Shown here piece by piece: positions 41,124 to 53,900 of a stretch of 64,000 nucleotides of DNA. Origin of the DNA: Sphaerosporella brunnea (taxonomy: Eukaryota; Ascomycota; Pezizomycetes; Pezizales; Pyronemataceae). Below the pieces are notes generated by a model. It saw nothing but the letters and a program-made list of their open reading frames with translations. It ran no database searches and was not told where the DNA came from. The stretch spans positions 1 through 64,000 of the forward strand of contig VXIS01000141.1 of assembly GCA_008704415.1 (NCBI GenBank), given 5' to 3'. Each line of letters opens with the position of its first letter. Within the stretch, counting starts at the first letter, position 1. The translations under genes were made by a program, and so were the position numbers.

Positions 41124-43536
41124 CCCTTATTACCTCTCATCAAACCTGGGCCTGCAGTTTTGTTCTATGGAACGAAAAAGACGTGCAGTTGTTTGATTGG
41201 AACTTGGGGGATACAGGAAAGTGGAGCAAAATGAACCTATTCAGGCAACCACCGGGGGTGGTGGTGGCTCGAGTAGGATTTGTGTTGTGTTGGGGGGGGG
41301 GGGGCCATGCAGAACGCCATTTGACGCCAGACCCAAGTCGGCGGAGTCAGAGTCATCCTCGAGGGGAGGGGCTGGACGGACACAAAAGGCAAGCAGGCAG
41401 GAGGCTATCGGGCCACTCGGGATGCTCGGGAACCAGTCATGAGCAGTGGTGAAAAGCAGCAGAGCAGCAACAATAGGCAAGAGGCAAGTCGCCGGAGAGG
41501 GGTGACGGGAAGACAAGGAGTCCGAGCGATGTGTTGATGTGGTGGGTGAGATGGATGTGAGGGATGGATGTTCTCGGCAAAAAGCCCAGGCTGCCGCTGA
41601 GGTGAGAGGGGACGATGGGCTTTGACAGGAACTCAGCAAATCGGTGGCTCTTGGATGCTCTCGCGTCCGATGGCGAGTGGACGATGGATGGAGTTGCAGT
41701 GGCCCTGGTGCCTGCTGCTGCTTTTTGCTTAAGCTTGAGCTGGATGCGACGATACACATGGTGATGATGGTGATGGGGCGCGTCATGCAGAAAAGGGAAG
41801 CAGCTGTCTGGTTTATTTGATGCTGCGGCCGAATTGCACGTCGTTCTTACATATCCCGCAACCGCACCAAAAGCAGCCAGCCAACCACAGCCCGTTGCTG
41901 GTTCTGGGATGGACTTCAACGCAGGAAAAAAGGAGGTGGGGAGGGTCTAAAAAAAAGCAACGCCCCCCCCGCTCTGCTCAAATACGAAACACACGATCAG
42001 CCATCTCACCGAAAAAACCCGTCCTCTAGCTACATATTTCTTATCAGAAAGCCCCATCTGCGTTCACACTCCACCTGCCGCCGAATCTCTCCACCTCCAC
42101 ACCGATAATAGCTTTTCACCATCCAGCACCATGTCCACTTCGCTTTTCCAGGCCATCTTTGTGATCTCGTTGCCCCCCCCCCCCGCGTGATGGCTGAGCA
42201 GCGTACCTACAATACCTCGATACCTGACCCGTCTGGCCAAAGTGATTCTTGGTCCATCGCCAGTTTGAGCACCATCGAAGAGAACGAGTGATACAGTCTG
42301 GGTGGGCTGATCTTGACGGAAGGGGTCACGACTGCAAGGCTAGCAGCTAAATAGTGTCCCGCACAGCCGTATGAATCTGCAGGCTGGTGCGCTTGAAGCG
42401 GGTTTCGTCGGACAGAGTGGGGAGCATGAGATATTTGTCACGGCTAGGTAATTTGGGCTTTTTCTTTTGGCATCTTTTGATACTTCTAGAGCACTTTCCG
42501 GTGGGAATTGCCGTTTCACTCAACGAGCCAATATCGACGCGACGGTTGGAAGGCGATTTTCGTGACACCGAGCAATATCCGGCGACATACGCAACGTCAC
42601 GTTTTGCGCGGTTGAGAAACAGATGGGAACAAACAAATAGAAATCCATTCGGAAGCGCTTGCTCACACTGTCCGATCTCGGAAAGCACAAACGGCCAAAA
42701 AGCGTTGGCTGACACATCCTTCCCCGTGACCTTGGGTGGTGTTACTGTTACACCCGCTGCTACATGTGAAGATCGAACCATCGAGGGTGATTCAACCCTA
42801 CATGCAATTGCAATGCGGGTGAGGTGGCATGAAGGCGCAATCCTGCCACGCGAGCATGGTGACGTCGTGAGGCTCTTGATCTAGATTCAGGATGCCCTTC
42901 CTCGTCCTGCACGGGCACACTGCATGCCTAGGTACCTACCTAGGTAGGTATGTATATAGTAGATTCATGAGATTGGACCTCATCTCCTGCTCATCGTCAA
43001 TCTCAATCTTCGTCATCATCATCTACTTTACTTTTGCTTTTACTTTCGGCCAACAACGCAACGTACCACGTTGGTATTGCGGGGTGCGGGGGGGGGCGTG
43101 TAGATGTTTCGTTGGCGTTCGAAATGAACACACTGGTTGGTGGCCGGTCATGTCAACAACACGCCCCTCTAGCGAGCGGCTGATGAGGTGGCGACCGCAT
43201 GCTGGCAGGTACCTTACATACAGCGACGACAATCGCCTCTTTTTTGACATCAGCAGCCAGTGCGCTTGCGCACGGTTCCCGGCCACTACTCGGCCTGGGG
43301 GGTGTGGTGGGGTGGGGCGTGGCACCGCTGATCAGGCGAAAATGTAAGCACATAAGTGTATAATAAAAACGTAGGAAGTACAACACAATACACAGGTATC
43401 AGTGATCTCAATCACCATCCCGAATGCTCCAGGTCATAGCGGTTGTTCGCCGCCAAAATCCACTTCCCGGGCAAACAACATTAACTATCATATGCATAAC
43501 ATAACCAACGTCCACGTTTCCAGCGAGCACCTCACC

Positions 43537-43925
43537 GCCAATGTCCGGCTGTCTGGCTGGCTATTTTGGCAGCCCGGCCGCCTCCCTCCTTCATCGAACA
43601 TTCCCAATGCAATGGAACTCTTGATCTTGTCCCTATTCTGTTGTTTCTCCACCGACGAAAAGTAATCCCTTTCGACCTGCCATGGGTAGATCAGTACAAC
43701 GGCGGCCATGCAACTATATTCCCAGAAATAACTCCAGTTGACGCAGCCATGCATTCACTGGCGATCTGTGTTTTGCCGACGGTTTTGGCGTCGATGCGCC
43801 TAATCGAACTGCGGTGCGGGTCGGGCGGCCATTCAGCCCGGCGGGCTGCCATGGCAGCCAAACAGCCGCCAAGGTAGCCCATGCAGCTATTGGGCAGCCG
43901 GTTCGGCTGGCTGGCTATTGGCAAG
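43537..43925. mobile_element. Possible degenerate MITE related to the intronic hAT element
   Basis: The edges carry GCCAATGTCCGGCTG at left and, reversed, GCCAATAGCCAGCCAGCC at right. The inner flanks repeat AGCCCGG/GGCTGGCTATT motifs as in the element at 8489-8747. Exact ends and a target duplication were not found, so this may be only shared GC-rich texture. Confidence 0.3.
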
Positions 43926-44481
43926 CCTGCTGGCGGGCACTCGCCTCCAGTTCTGTAGCGGCTGCGACCTCGGGGGCGCTGGGGGAGCAGCGGTTGATAT
44001 CCACCAAACCCAAGGGCGTGTAGGAGGGGGAGGCGGTTGAATGGTTTGCCTCAAGGAAAGAGAGACCATAGACGCTGCACTGATAAGGAAATTCTCTCAG
44101 GGAGTTTTAAAGTACATTCACAAATCATCACCCGTTCGGTCATTGGAAAACCGAGTAATACATTATGACTGACTTGACGGATGAGTTGCTGAGGAAGGAA
44201 GAAACCCCTAATTTTCAGTCGCAGTGCTTAATGTAAGATTGTCCATTGCATGTCGGGCCACACAGGAAAGCACTTGGTCTTTCTTTAATGTTAGACAGCA
44301 AGGATACGTCCCCATGAATATTATGCCAAAAAACACCAAAAAAACGAAAAAAAAGATCTATATATATATAGAATGATATCATCTGCAGTATTAAAGATCA
44401 AAACTCCGCGACCCTGTCTAGAAGAAGCTACAAGAAAGTAAGGAAAGGAACAAGTCTGTCTAGGGTAGTATGATGTCATGT

Positions 44482-46198
44482 TTAAGCCTCGATCCACTGC
44501 ACGCTACCCATTTCGACCAATCTGCTGAGCGCGCGCTGGAACGCGAATCGTTCCTCATCTCCGGAGAAGATGGAGCTGTTCTTAAGCATCTTCATGTCCA
44601 AGCCGAGATCATCCATCAGGCTGCGGTACTGGGCGTCGAGTTCTCCGCCCTCTTTGTCGTCAATGCTAGCTTTGATGTCGTCGCTGGACACGAACAGCTG
44701 GCCGATGGGTACGTCCATCGTCAAGACCAGCTTTGACTGTTGGGTCGTCAGCAAATCAGTAGCTACGGGAAGCACCCCAAGGTAGCCGTACCTTTTCCTC
44801 ATAGCACGCGTCGAGGAACGTGATCAGTCTCCTCGCCAGATCCCGTGACCGGTGGTCCATGCCCGGGACTCCCACCACCACGAAACTGCGATAGTTTCTG
44901 GTGAGCTCAATGTAATCCGCAGCACTCATGTGCACGGCACCACCACACAACTCGTCGAAGTGGAACATTGCACATCTTCCCGATGCCTTCGGGACCTTGA
45001 TTTCACGACCCCACACCTGATGCACTCTCGGTGATGGTGGATCACGCGGGTCTGAAAGGTAGTTGAACCATTTCTGCGCGTGTTCTTTGGCCGCTGGAGT
45101 GTTTGCGGGGTGGAAGTAGACTCCGGACGGGGGACGGGGGATCTTGCGGTAGTCCGTGGGAGAGTCGAGGTTGATAACCTCCAGGTCTTTCTTCAGCAGC
45201 TCAATGCAGGGAATGAACGACTCGCGCTGGATGCCGTTCTTGTACAGCTCGTCCGGGTGTCGGTTGGAAGTCGCAACCATGACCACGCCGTGGCTCATAA
45301 GTGACTCCAGAAGCCGCCGCAGTATCATCGCGTCTGCCACATCCGTGCACTGAAACTCGTCGAAACACAGGACAGACGCATTCTGGGCGAGATCGGCGCC
45401 CACGAAGGGGATCGCATCAAAGTCGGGTCCGTGCCGCATCTTCAACTTGTGCAGACGCTTGTGCACGTCTTGCATGAAGTGATGGAAGTGGATGCGCGTC
45501 TTGGATGTGATGTGGGACGGCAGCGTGTTGTAGAACATGTCCATGAGCATGGTCTTTCCCGATCCGACATCGCCATAGAGGTACAGACCCTTTGGGATGT
45601 TTTCCGGGATCTGCGTCTGCGGGAGTGGCGGGTGTTCTCGGCCGAAAAGCCTGTTGAAGAAGGATTGCGGAGGAGGCGGGGCAAGAGACTCGATGGTCGG
45701 GTGAATTACTTTTGGCGGATTGTATTGCGTCAGCCGGTCATGGAGGCTTTGTAGGTTCTTGACGATTCCTGTTGCTTACTGTGAGCGACACATCGAAGAA
45801 GGACGCAGGGCACAAGCGAACAGACCTCGCTGGTACTCATCGTCCCGCAGCCTCCCTTCACGCACCCAGGCGTCATACTGTGCCAGTGGCCCTATAGCAG
45901 GATCTTGCGCCCTCCATCAGCCCTATCCTGTCCCTGCATGCTGTGTTCGAAACCCACCTGCCACCCCCGCATCCTCCATTGCGGTCGGGACGGACTCGGT
46001 CGCCGAGGCCGCGGCGGTGGCCATGCCCCGCAGAATCTGCGGTATCCTCGGCCTAGGCCGAGCCAGGAGCTTCCCGGCGCATTGAAAGCATAGTGCGCCG
46101 TGAGTTGTGGTTGTGTATAGAGTTCTTGTGGCGGCAGCGGGCCGTTGCGGTAGAGTGTGACGCCGCAGCGTCCGAAGGAAGATGCCTCGGCGGATCAT
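44482..46198 (-). CDS. afg1: Afg1/LACE1-family mitochondrial AAA-type ATPase
   Basis: Exons 46198-45958, 45891-45826, 45768-44792, 44736-44482 (512 aa). Afg1 is a matrix ATPase involved in turnover of misfolded respiratory-chain subunits. The N-terminus is a mitochondrial presequence (MIRRGIFLRTLRRHTLPQRP). The tiny second exon gives GPLAQYDAWVREGRLRDDEY, a hallmark of the family. Walker A GDVGSGKTM lies at about 168-176 and Walker B SVLCFDEFQ at about 234-242. VVMVATSNRHPDELYKNGIQ follows, then the late motifs RCAMFHFDELCGGAVHMSAA and YRSFVVVGVPGMDHRSRDLA. The last joint (CYEEK/SKLVLTMDVP) is in frame. Introns 66, 57 and 55 bp. Confidence 0.95.
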
Positions 46199-49100
46199 TA
46201 AGGATATGGAAAATCTATTCGCACACGCACACGCTGTTGAGAAGGACGGCTATCGCATTCCAGAGTTTGTGAGTGCGTTGTTGATTATGGAATAGTTGAC
46301 GGGCAGCCGGAGGACGACAGTTCGCCGATGTCTTTCAGCTGGCTCGGCTGCTGCTCGGCACATGGCATGGCTCGCAAAATCGGAGGTTGAAAAATATGGC
46401 CTGATCACACGACCCAAGTTCTCCGATTCGCTGGAGAGCTTTGGGCAAGCAATTTTATTGAAGAGATACTCGACCACAAGCACGACCATTCGGATCTCCG
46501 TTGCGGACTTTGGGCACCAGGCGGGGGCGGGGGGAAAAACAAATGAAAGCCAAACACCCTTACTTAGGGTTGGGGTTTCTCTCAGGGTCACCGTTTTGCA
46601 CGTGATCATGACACCATCTGCGCTGGTTCCTGGAATATCGCACCACACATCACTCCCGCACGATGTCATGCCTGGAACATCGCATCTAAATGTGATATGA
46701 ACGCTGTGATGGCAGCTAAGAGGGCAAGCCTTGGCGAGTGTTTCGTGGGTTCAGAAAGTTTCAGGCTGTTATTCTGACAGGCAAGGACTTCCCGCTCCTA
46801 GGGATAAGCCCTAACGCTGGGTCGCAAGCCCCGTCGTTTCCAACGCCACACGGCCACCTTGAAACGGTCTGCAAGCGCCAGACATGGGTGAAGGCGACAA
46901 AAAATACCTTTTGGCGCGCGCGCGGTGCCCAGATGATCGTTTCGGAAGAACAAAATGTGTCTCCGAACTTCTGGTTCTTGTGGATTAAGCGGGGGCTGAT
47001 ATTGGCCGTCAGTCGGCTGCAGTGCTGCGGGTGTAGGCCAAGTGGATGGCCGAGAGTGCGTACATCATAATGCACACATTTACCCGCGATTGAGTCACAG
47101 ATACATGTCTGTACCTTCAGCCTCTAGGAGCCTTGTTGTTCGTGGTTTGTCGTTGGATTGAGAACTTGCGCGCTGAGGGGTATCGTCCACCCTGGCTGGC
47201 TTACGAGTTGCAGTGACAACTGCAGATGGCGGGTGACAACGCGTGACCAACAGCGCTTCACTGCATATCACCATATCACCCAGTGCCGGCAACATACCAA
47301 ACCTACAAAACGCCAGGCATTCGCCTACGACGAGAAATGCTTGAAGGTTAGACGATTGAGGTTGAGGAGATGATTAATATCACGTGATGGTTCCAAACCT
47401 GGCTTTCAAGGAACCCAACCAACCACTTAGGTAGATACTGACGTGACTCGGCGATATCGATTCGCTCCAAGTGGGTTTGTTTTGCTTTGCTTGCTTGCTT
47501 TTTGGGGGTTCTCCGGTCAGCCAAGCATTTTCATGCGGGTTCTGTCGATGCATACATACATATGCCATGCCAGATATAATGCATGCAGCACGCAAGCAAG
47601 CAGCGCACTCGACCGATAGCCAGCGATGGTTACGAATCATGGACGTAGAAGTGAGTACAGACCACCCAGTATGTAGCAAGGTGAGCAGTCCCATTCAGCC
47701 TTACGGCTCGTTAGCTAGCCCTGCGACCGCGGGAAATCGGTCTACGACCCGATTATATGCTGTCTCTGGTTTAGACCCAACGTCGATATCCATTCTCAGG
47801 GATCAGAATTTTTTTGCTTGTTTGTTTTAATTCGAATTTCCCCGCACAGGATGCGAGTATACACACAGACAGCGTCCGCTCGCGCGGCCAGTTGCCGAAG
47901 TTCATCAAGATACATAGGAAGATTGCAGGAGGAGACACCTCCTTCCCTTCCAGAATGTCTGTGGGGCAGTTGTCTATCCACAGAGAAGTCGCACCATGGA
48001 CGCTGAAACGTTGGCGCTGCGTAGGAATGAGGAGTTTCAACTTCTGGATAGCTTCGTGTTGTTTGGCGCAGCCCCGGCCGCTGCGCCTCAAACTCCGCTG
48101 TGGCGCCTGTGCGGAGGGCAAGCCGGACGGACGGAGCTGGATGGATGCGCAACGCAGACCGTCGTCGGCCTGTCAATAACGATCTCACATATAGTCAGTC
48201 ACACCTCCACTGCAATGGAGATTCGAGCATGTGCTTGACCGAGTACTGGTATTCACGCAAAATTGCGCCTGTCGTTGTCGAGACCAAAGAACGGAAAGGC
48301 AGACACCCGTGGGCGAGTTGTGTGGAGGGGCATCCGAAACCGGGCGATGGGTGACAGCTGGGATCATCCCTGGGCCCGCCAATAACGTCGCCGGCGTCCC
48401 TGTGTTGGGTTATTGGGTGTCCACTAATATCCCGAGCAGCCAACCACAGGCGGCCTTGCAGGGGGCAGAAGTCCTTAATTTGGGTGAATTTGCGAGGCGT
48501 GCAGCCAGCGGGAGCGCGAAGAAAGACAGCTCCTCGTGAGCAAGAAACCGGGCAGGAAGAGTGATAATCTCCATCTCGGTGATGTGTCGAGCGATGAAGT
48601 GAAGCTGGTGGTCTGGTTCAGGATGTCCATCCCTCTTTCCTTCCTTCTCCAATCCGCTGGCCACTCTCTTGTTTGTCGCCTGATTGCTCGGTTCTCGTGC
48701 TGGGTGCGAGATTTCCACTCCTTCCTTCCTTCCTTCCTTCCTTTGTCTCCCCCCTTGCTCTCTCTCGCTCAATCCTGGTCCATTCATCTCTCTCGTGCCT
48801 GCGCTCAAGAAGCAGGAGGAAACGGAAAGCAAATCCCATTAATTGATAGTCGATTTTCTGCTCGTCGAAAATTGCGGGTAAGCACCGACATTCGGACGAG
48901 CCAAAACGTGCTCCAGTATAACCCCTTCTACATATCTCCCGCACTTTGTTGGCCGGAAGGGCACCTTTTCTGACCTCGTGGCTTGCTAGAAGCAGTGGAT
49001 AGATACTTGCGCTAGGAAGCTCAGAGGCACTCTACATACCTACAAACTGCTGCGTGTGTTCAATCGAAATCGGAACACCCTGACCTGGTTCAATCAAACC

Positions 49101-50925
49101 AATCCAAACTCCTTTGGCGCCGCCGCCGTCGTCGTATGCTCGCTCTGTACAACCGAACCGAGGGTTCCCTTCTTGCCTTGTGCCCGGCATCTTCAATCGA
49201 ATCTGCTCTCAATCCGCATTCGCCCACCCCCCTCCCTCCACCCACCCCGCTCCTTTGAGTTTTCCTTTTCGTTCCTTTCGTTTTGAGTTCCGTCTGGTTG
49301 TGTCAGTGTGTTCTGCGCACACACCTTCGACAACCCCGGATATTCTTTTATCACATTTTCGCTCGCTCTCTCTTTGTCGATTGCGCATCTTCAGCTGCCT
49401 TCCTCGTGCGTCCTTCCGAGTTCCCGATTTCCGTCAAAGCGCTTTTTGTCATCGAGGACGACGAATCTGACTTAAGTGCGCAGATAGGAGGAGCCTTTTT
49501 TTTTTTTTTACTGGGCCCTATAGGTTAGTTATAATTTTGTGTAGCTGAATGGCGGTGTAGAGGAGAAGAGCAACTCAGGTGAGTGATTCCTGTTATGTTT
49601 AAGCGCAGTGCAGCAGCAGCAGCAAGTCGATGTGGGAGTGACATGGTGGTGGCGGCGGCGGCGGCGGCAGCGGCGATCGGCGTGTGTAAGAGGAGAGTGG
49701 GGAGGCGGCGGAGGAGGAGGCACGGACACTGCCACCGGCCGACACTGCCATCATTTGGGCTTTCGACTTGACTCGATTGACTTGGCTTGCCTTGACTTGC
49801 TTTGTTCTTTGTCTTTCTTTTTTCCCCCGATCTACTCCGGCCGATGACCAGCCAGCTCACAAGCCGTTCCGTCACTTTGCTTGCTTGCTTGCTTGCTTGC
49901 CGACGATACCCAGTTCGTACTCGCACCGCACGCGCTCACTATAATATTATTATTATCTATTATCATTATCATTATCGGCATGCGAAGGAGGCTAATATGC
50001 TCGTGTTGCTAATCGAAGGGAATCATCACAACGCTGCTCTCGCTCTCCCTCGCACACACGACGACACCGCCCCCATCCGCTCGTTCGCATTCACGACCCG
50101 CACGCAACGGCAGATTAAACGCATCGTCAGAAAAAGACGTACGACACCTGTGTCTATCTATTCGCGCCCATATCCTTTGCACGTAATCGTGGGGTTTGAG
50201 CGGTTGAAGAGCGTTTTTGGGAGTTTGACTCCGTGAGTTTCACCATGGCTACTTGCTATTTTGGTCCCATTTCCTCCCCTTTCAGGGCTGGGCCATGCTG
50301 CCAAACTTCCCCGCGGAGCATGGAATGGCTGAAGACGAGCGTGCTTGGTGGAGGTGGTGGATGTGGCGGTGTATAGTGCGGGCTTGGTGGGCCTTGGTGG
50401 CGGTGGTGGTGGTTTATTTGGTGACAGTGGTGGTTGCGGTGGTTGGTAGGACGAGGAAGGAGCTGCCTGCCTTGTCTCTGTCTCCGCGCCGTTCCTGACC
50501 TGCCTGGGCAAAAATGAAGGGGTCCCCTGACTGGCCACCGACCATTACTATGATACTACTCGACCACCATCACCCTGCTGCGCACCACCCGCTGTCGCGC
50601 CCCCACCCCCCCGTCCACTCCCCCCAACTCCTCCTTTCAATCCAACCCCCCCCTCCCCCGACCGACAATCATGAATCAACTACTCTGATCGCTGACTTCA
50701 TTGCCAGATATACACTCATTTTGAATTCCAGCTCTTTTTTTTCTTGCTTTGTCAAGTCCACTCGTTTAAACAACCCGCCGAAACTGGCGCGCATTTTGAG
50801 CCAGCAGTAAACAAAAAAAATAATCGCACTCCTCGTCGTCAATCTCGGTCTGCGCATAATCGGAGATACTTACTGAACGGTATCGTTGAAGGTCGCTCGC
50901 AAAACGGGCATCTTGCAGCTTTACA
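46199..50925. other. 4.7-kb gene-poor region upstream of msb2
   Basis: No gene could be supported. Frames of 100-145 codons (46296-46700, 46738-47070, 47814-48179, 48536-48973) occur, often on both strands at once, with no domain or intron logic. Simple repeats include (CTTC)n at about 48718-48742, (GGC)n near 49650-49672 and (GCTT)n near 49878-49899. From about 50530 the sequence is C-rich and then becomes a leader. Length and texture suggest a long regulatory and 5'-UTR region for msb2. Confidence 0.45.
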
Positions 50926-53900
50926 ATGAGAGCGCCGAATCTCGCATTTACCATTGCGCTGCCCGTCCTCTCCTCTTTGGCACCTGTGCTAGGAGTTGGG
51001 AATGCTGCAGCGCTACCGCTAGAGCGGCGGCAGCCGGACTCGCCAAAGTTCTACTTCCCGCGACACATCAAGAGACAGCTTGGTCCTCTGCCCTTCCTCA
51101 ACACCACGCTGCCGATTGTTATTACCACTACTAGTGATGAACCGTCGCCGCCTGCCACCAAATCGCACTCGGAGGAGCCGACGAAGACTTCCTCCGGAAG
51201 CTTAGATGATATCCTCTCGTCGCTGCTTACGCCCTCAGACGTGCCGAGTAGCACTCAACAAGACAACACACACACAGCGTCTGACGGTATTCACACGACT
51301 GTTGATGGTGAGAAATTCCCGATCCGCCTGGCAGATGCGCTTCTCTAACATTGTAAAAGACACAACAAGTATCCTCCCGGACCCTTCAGTTGACCCTTTG
51401 CCAAATCCGAGCGACAACCCCACGGAACCTGCTACTGGTACGGAACCCAAGGCCACCGAAACTGGACTAACTTCAATATCTGTTCCCCTCATTGTTTCTT
51501 TATCCCCCTCATTGTCACCTTCCATTCCCGCAGGACCCATTGAGACCGGAGCTGGTTTGTCTTCTGAATCTCTTGGACCCCCTTCTTCCACTGAGGCTGC
51601 GAAGACTGGATCAATTGCCATGCCGGATACCCCCACCCCTTTACCCATCCCCTCTTCCTTTTCTGAACCCCTGGAAACCCGAACGGTTGGAACCACCGGA
51701 AAGTCCTCTGAGCCTCTGGAGACTGGACCAAGTTCTCTTCCTGGCACTGGCACCCCACCTTCCTCGTCCCTCCTCCCCACCCTTCCGATAATACCAACTC
51801 ATGCGCCCACCGATACGGTGGCAAGTTTAACTTCTGTGATATCCCTACCCATTTCCTCCTCCTCGAAGGCCATCGAGTCCGAACCAAGCTCGTCACTGGA
51901 CATCACTCAATCGTCCGAGGTCCCGGCCATCATTTCCTCCATTTCCTCCATTTCCTCCATTTCCTCCATTTCCTCCATTTCCTCCTCATCCACCACAGTT
52001 CCTCCGATTGTTATTGTGCCAACGTCTCTGACCGAACCAGCAGCTAGTGAGACAGTGCCATCGACGAGTGAATCGAGCGACGGTGGACTCTTGGGCCCGA
52101 TTACGTCAATTTTGCCGAGCGTTTCACTGCTCCCGATTGGATCGCATGAATCATCAAAGCAGGTGCCGGAGCCCACTGGGTCTAGTGATGTCAATTTTCC
52201 AGTACCGTCCAGCAGCGCTGATGCCACTGAAATCTTTCCGACTACCACATCATCTGACCTTCTCGGGCTTCCGCTCACCAGCGACCTTGGAAACATTGTT
52301 TCAGATGTCACCAGCGCTGTTCCATCGCTTCCAGATGTCACCAGTGTTGTCCCGTCGATTACTATTCCCGACCACACCAGTATCCCCGACCCGGTTTCGG
52401 ATGTCACCGATGTCACCGATGTCACGCATATCGCTCCGACCCCAACATCAAAAGGTCTGCTAGGAGGCCTCAATAGCGATCTTGAGGGTATTGCTTCGGA
52501 TGTCACCAGCGCTCTTCCGTCGGTTCCTCTCACCAGCGATATTGGAAGCCTTGTTTCGGATGTCACCAGCGGCGCTCCGTCGATTCCTACCACCATCTCG
52601 GATGTCACCAATGCCATCGTCCCAACCCCCACATCAAGTGGTCTGCTAGGAGGTCTTCCCCTCACAAGCGATATTGGAAACATTGTTTCAGATGTCCCCA
52701 GCGCTGTTCCATCGCTTCCAGATGTCACCAGTGTTGTCCCGTCGATTACTCTTCCCGACCACACCAGTATCCCCGACCCGGTTTCGGATGTCACCGGTGT
52801 CACCGATGTCACGCATATCGCTCCGACCCCAACATCAAAAGGTCTGCTAGGAGGCCTCAATAGCGATCTTGAAGGTATTGCTTCGGATGTCACCAGCGGC
52901 GTTCCGTCGATTCCTCTGACTAAAACCATTCCGGATCTGGTCTCGGGCGTTACCAGCGTTATTCCCAGTGTCGTCCCATCGATTTCTGTTACTAGTGGTA
53001 TTGGAAGCTTCGTTTCAGATGTCACCAGCGCTCTTCCATCGGTTTCTCTCACCAGCGCCATTTCAGATGTTCCGGCTGTTCCCACTGTTGTTCCGTCCAT
53101 CTCTCTGACCAGTAAAATCGGAAGTATCGTTTCAGATGTCACCAGTGCTGTTCCGTCGGTTCCCCTGACCAGCGACCATTCTAGCGCCACTGGTATTATC
53201 TCGGGGCTTCCCCTCCCTACTAACGTCACGTCAGTCATCGCCAGCATCACGTCCGGAGTCCCCATTACCACAGGCATCATCTCGTCGGAGGTTGCCAGTA
53301 TCACCTCGGGCCCAATTCTCAGCAATGTCTCCTCTATTATATCGTCTGTTGTCTCTTCCGTTGTGTCGGGGATTCCGTCGCACATTCCTTCCATTTCTGC
53401 GCTGCCAACTAATGATACCTTGATCATTCCCCGCCCATCAAGTATCCTATCGAGCATTTCTGCGGTACCTGTGGTGCCCTCAACCGCGGTTAAGCCCTCT
53501 AGCACCCCAACCACTACCGAGAAGCCACCCTCGACAACTTACAAGCCAACTACGACTCCTGAGCCTTCAACGACCTTGGAGATTACCACTAAACCGACCG
53601 AGATCACAACTTCGACCACTCGGCCCCCGATCATTTCGGCTTCATCCGGCGTCGCACCTACTTCGATTTGGTTCCAGACTTCCACGTTGGTTATCGCGCC
53701 TCCTCTCGCTACTGTCACTGCAACATCGACGGCGAGCAACTTAATCGCGACTGGAACCAGTACCTCGGGTTCGGTGGTCGCGATCCCAACGGCGCTGGAC
53801 CCGCAACTGCCGAAGGTTATTACACCCGCCGGCGGAATGCCCGAAGCTCCCGCCGATATGGTTTTGGTTCGTTTGGGATTTTTGCATGCTCTGAACTACC

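Larger units (their letters stand above)
39221..44481. other. 5.2-kb gene-poor region between set3 and afg1
   Basis: I found no gene. Near set3 the sequence is polypurine: G13 and (GA)n at about 39592-39622. Further on there are a (GCTT)n tract (about 40794-40817), a T29 run (41095-41123), G/C homopolymers (41289-41304, 42172-42184) and an 18-bp perfect palindrome of TACCTACC/GGTAGGTA type at 42933-42950. The overlapping frames at 42347-42884 on both strands have no family features. GC-rich AGCCGG motifs at 43540-43925 resemble a degenerate MITE. Regulatory DNA and UTRs for set3 and afg1 lie at the ends. Confidence 0.5.

Noticed and set aside
41437..41919. 160-codon minus-strand frame with a His run
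   Set aside because: It is low complexity, overlaps other frames on both strands, and has no splice logic or recognisable motif.
42347..42884. Two opposing frames of 144 and 165 codons
   Set aside because: Neither resembles a known protein, and they mirror each other, as happens by chance in balanced GC DNA.
42933..42950. 18-bp perfect palindrome TACCTACC/GGTAGGTA type as an operator
   Set aside because: Short TAGGTA-type palindromes are common in fungal spacers and no gene starts close by. No regulatory claim can be supported.
51907..53514. 535-codon minus-strand open frame across msb2
   Set aside because: It is the complement of the Ser/Thr-codon repeats of the mucin domain. Such repeats remove stops on the other strand. 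It has no domain and no own start context.
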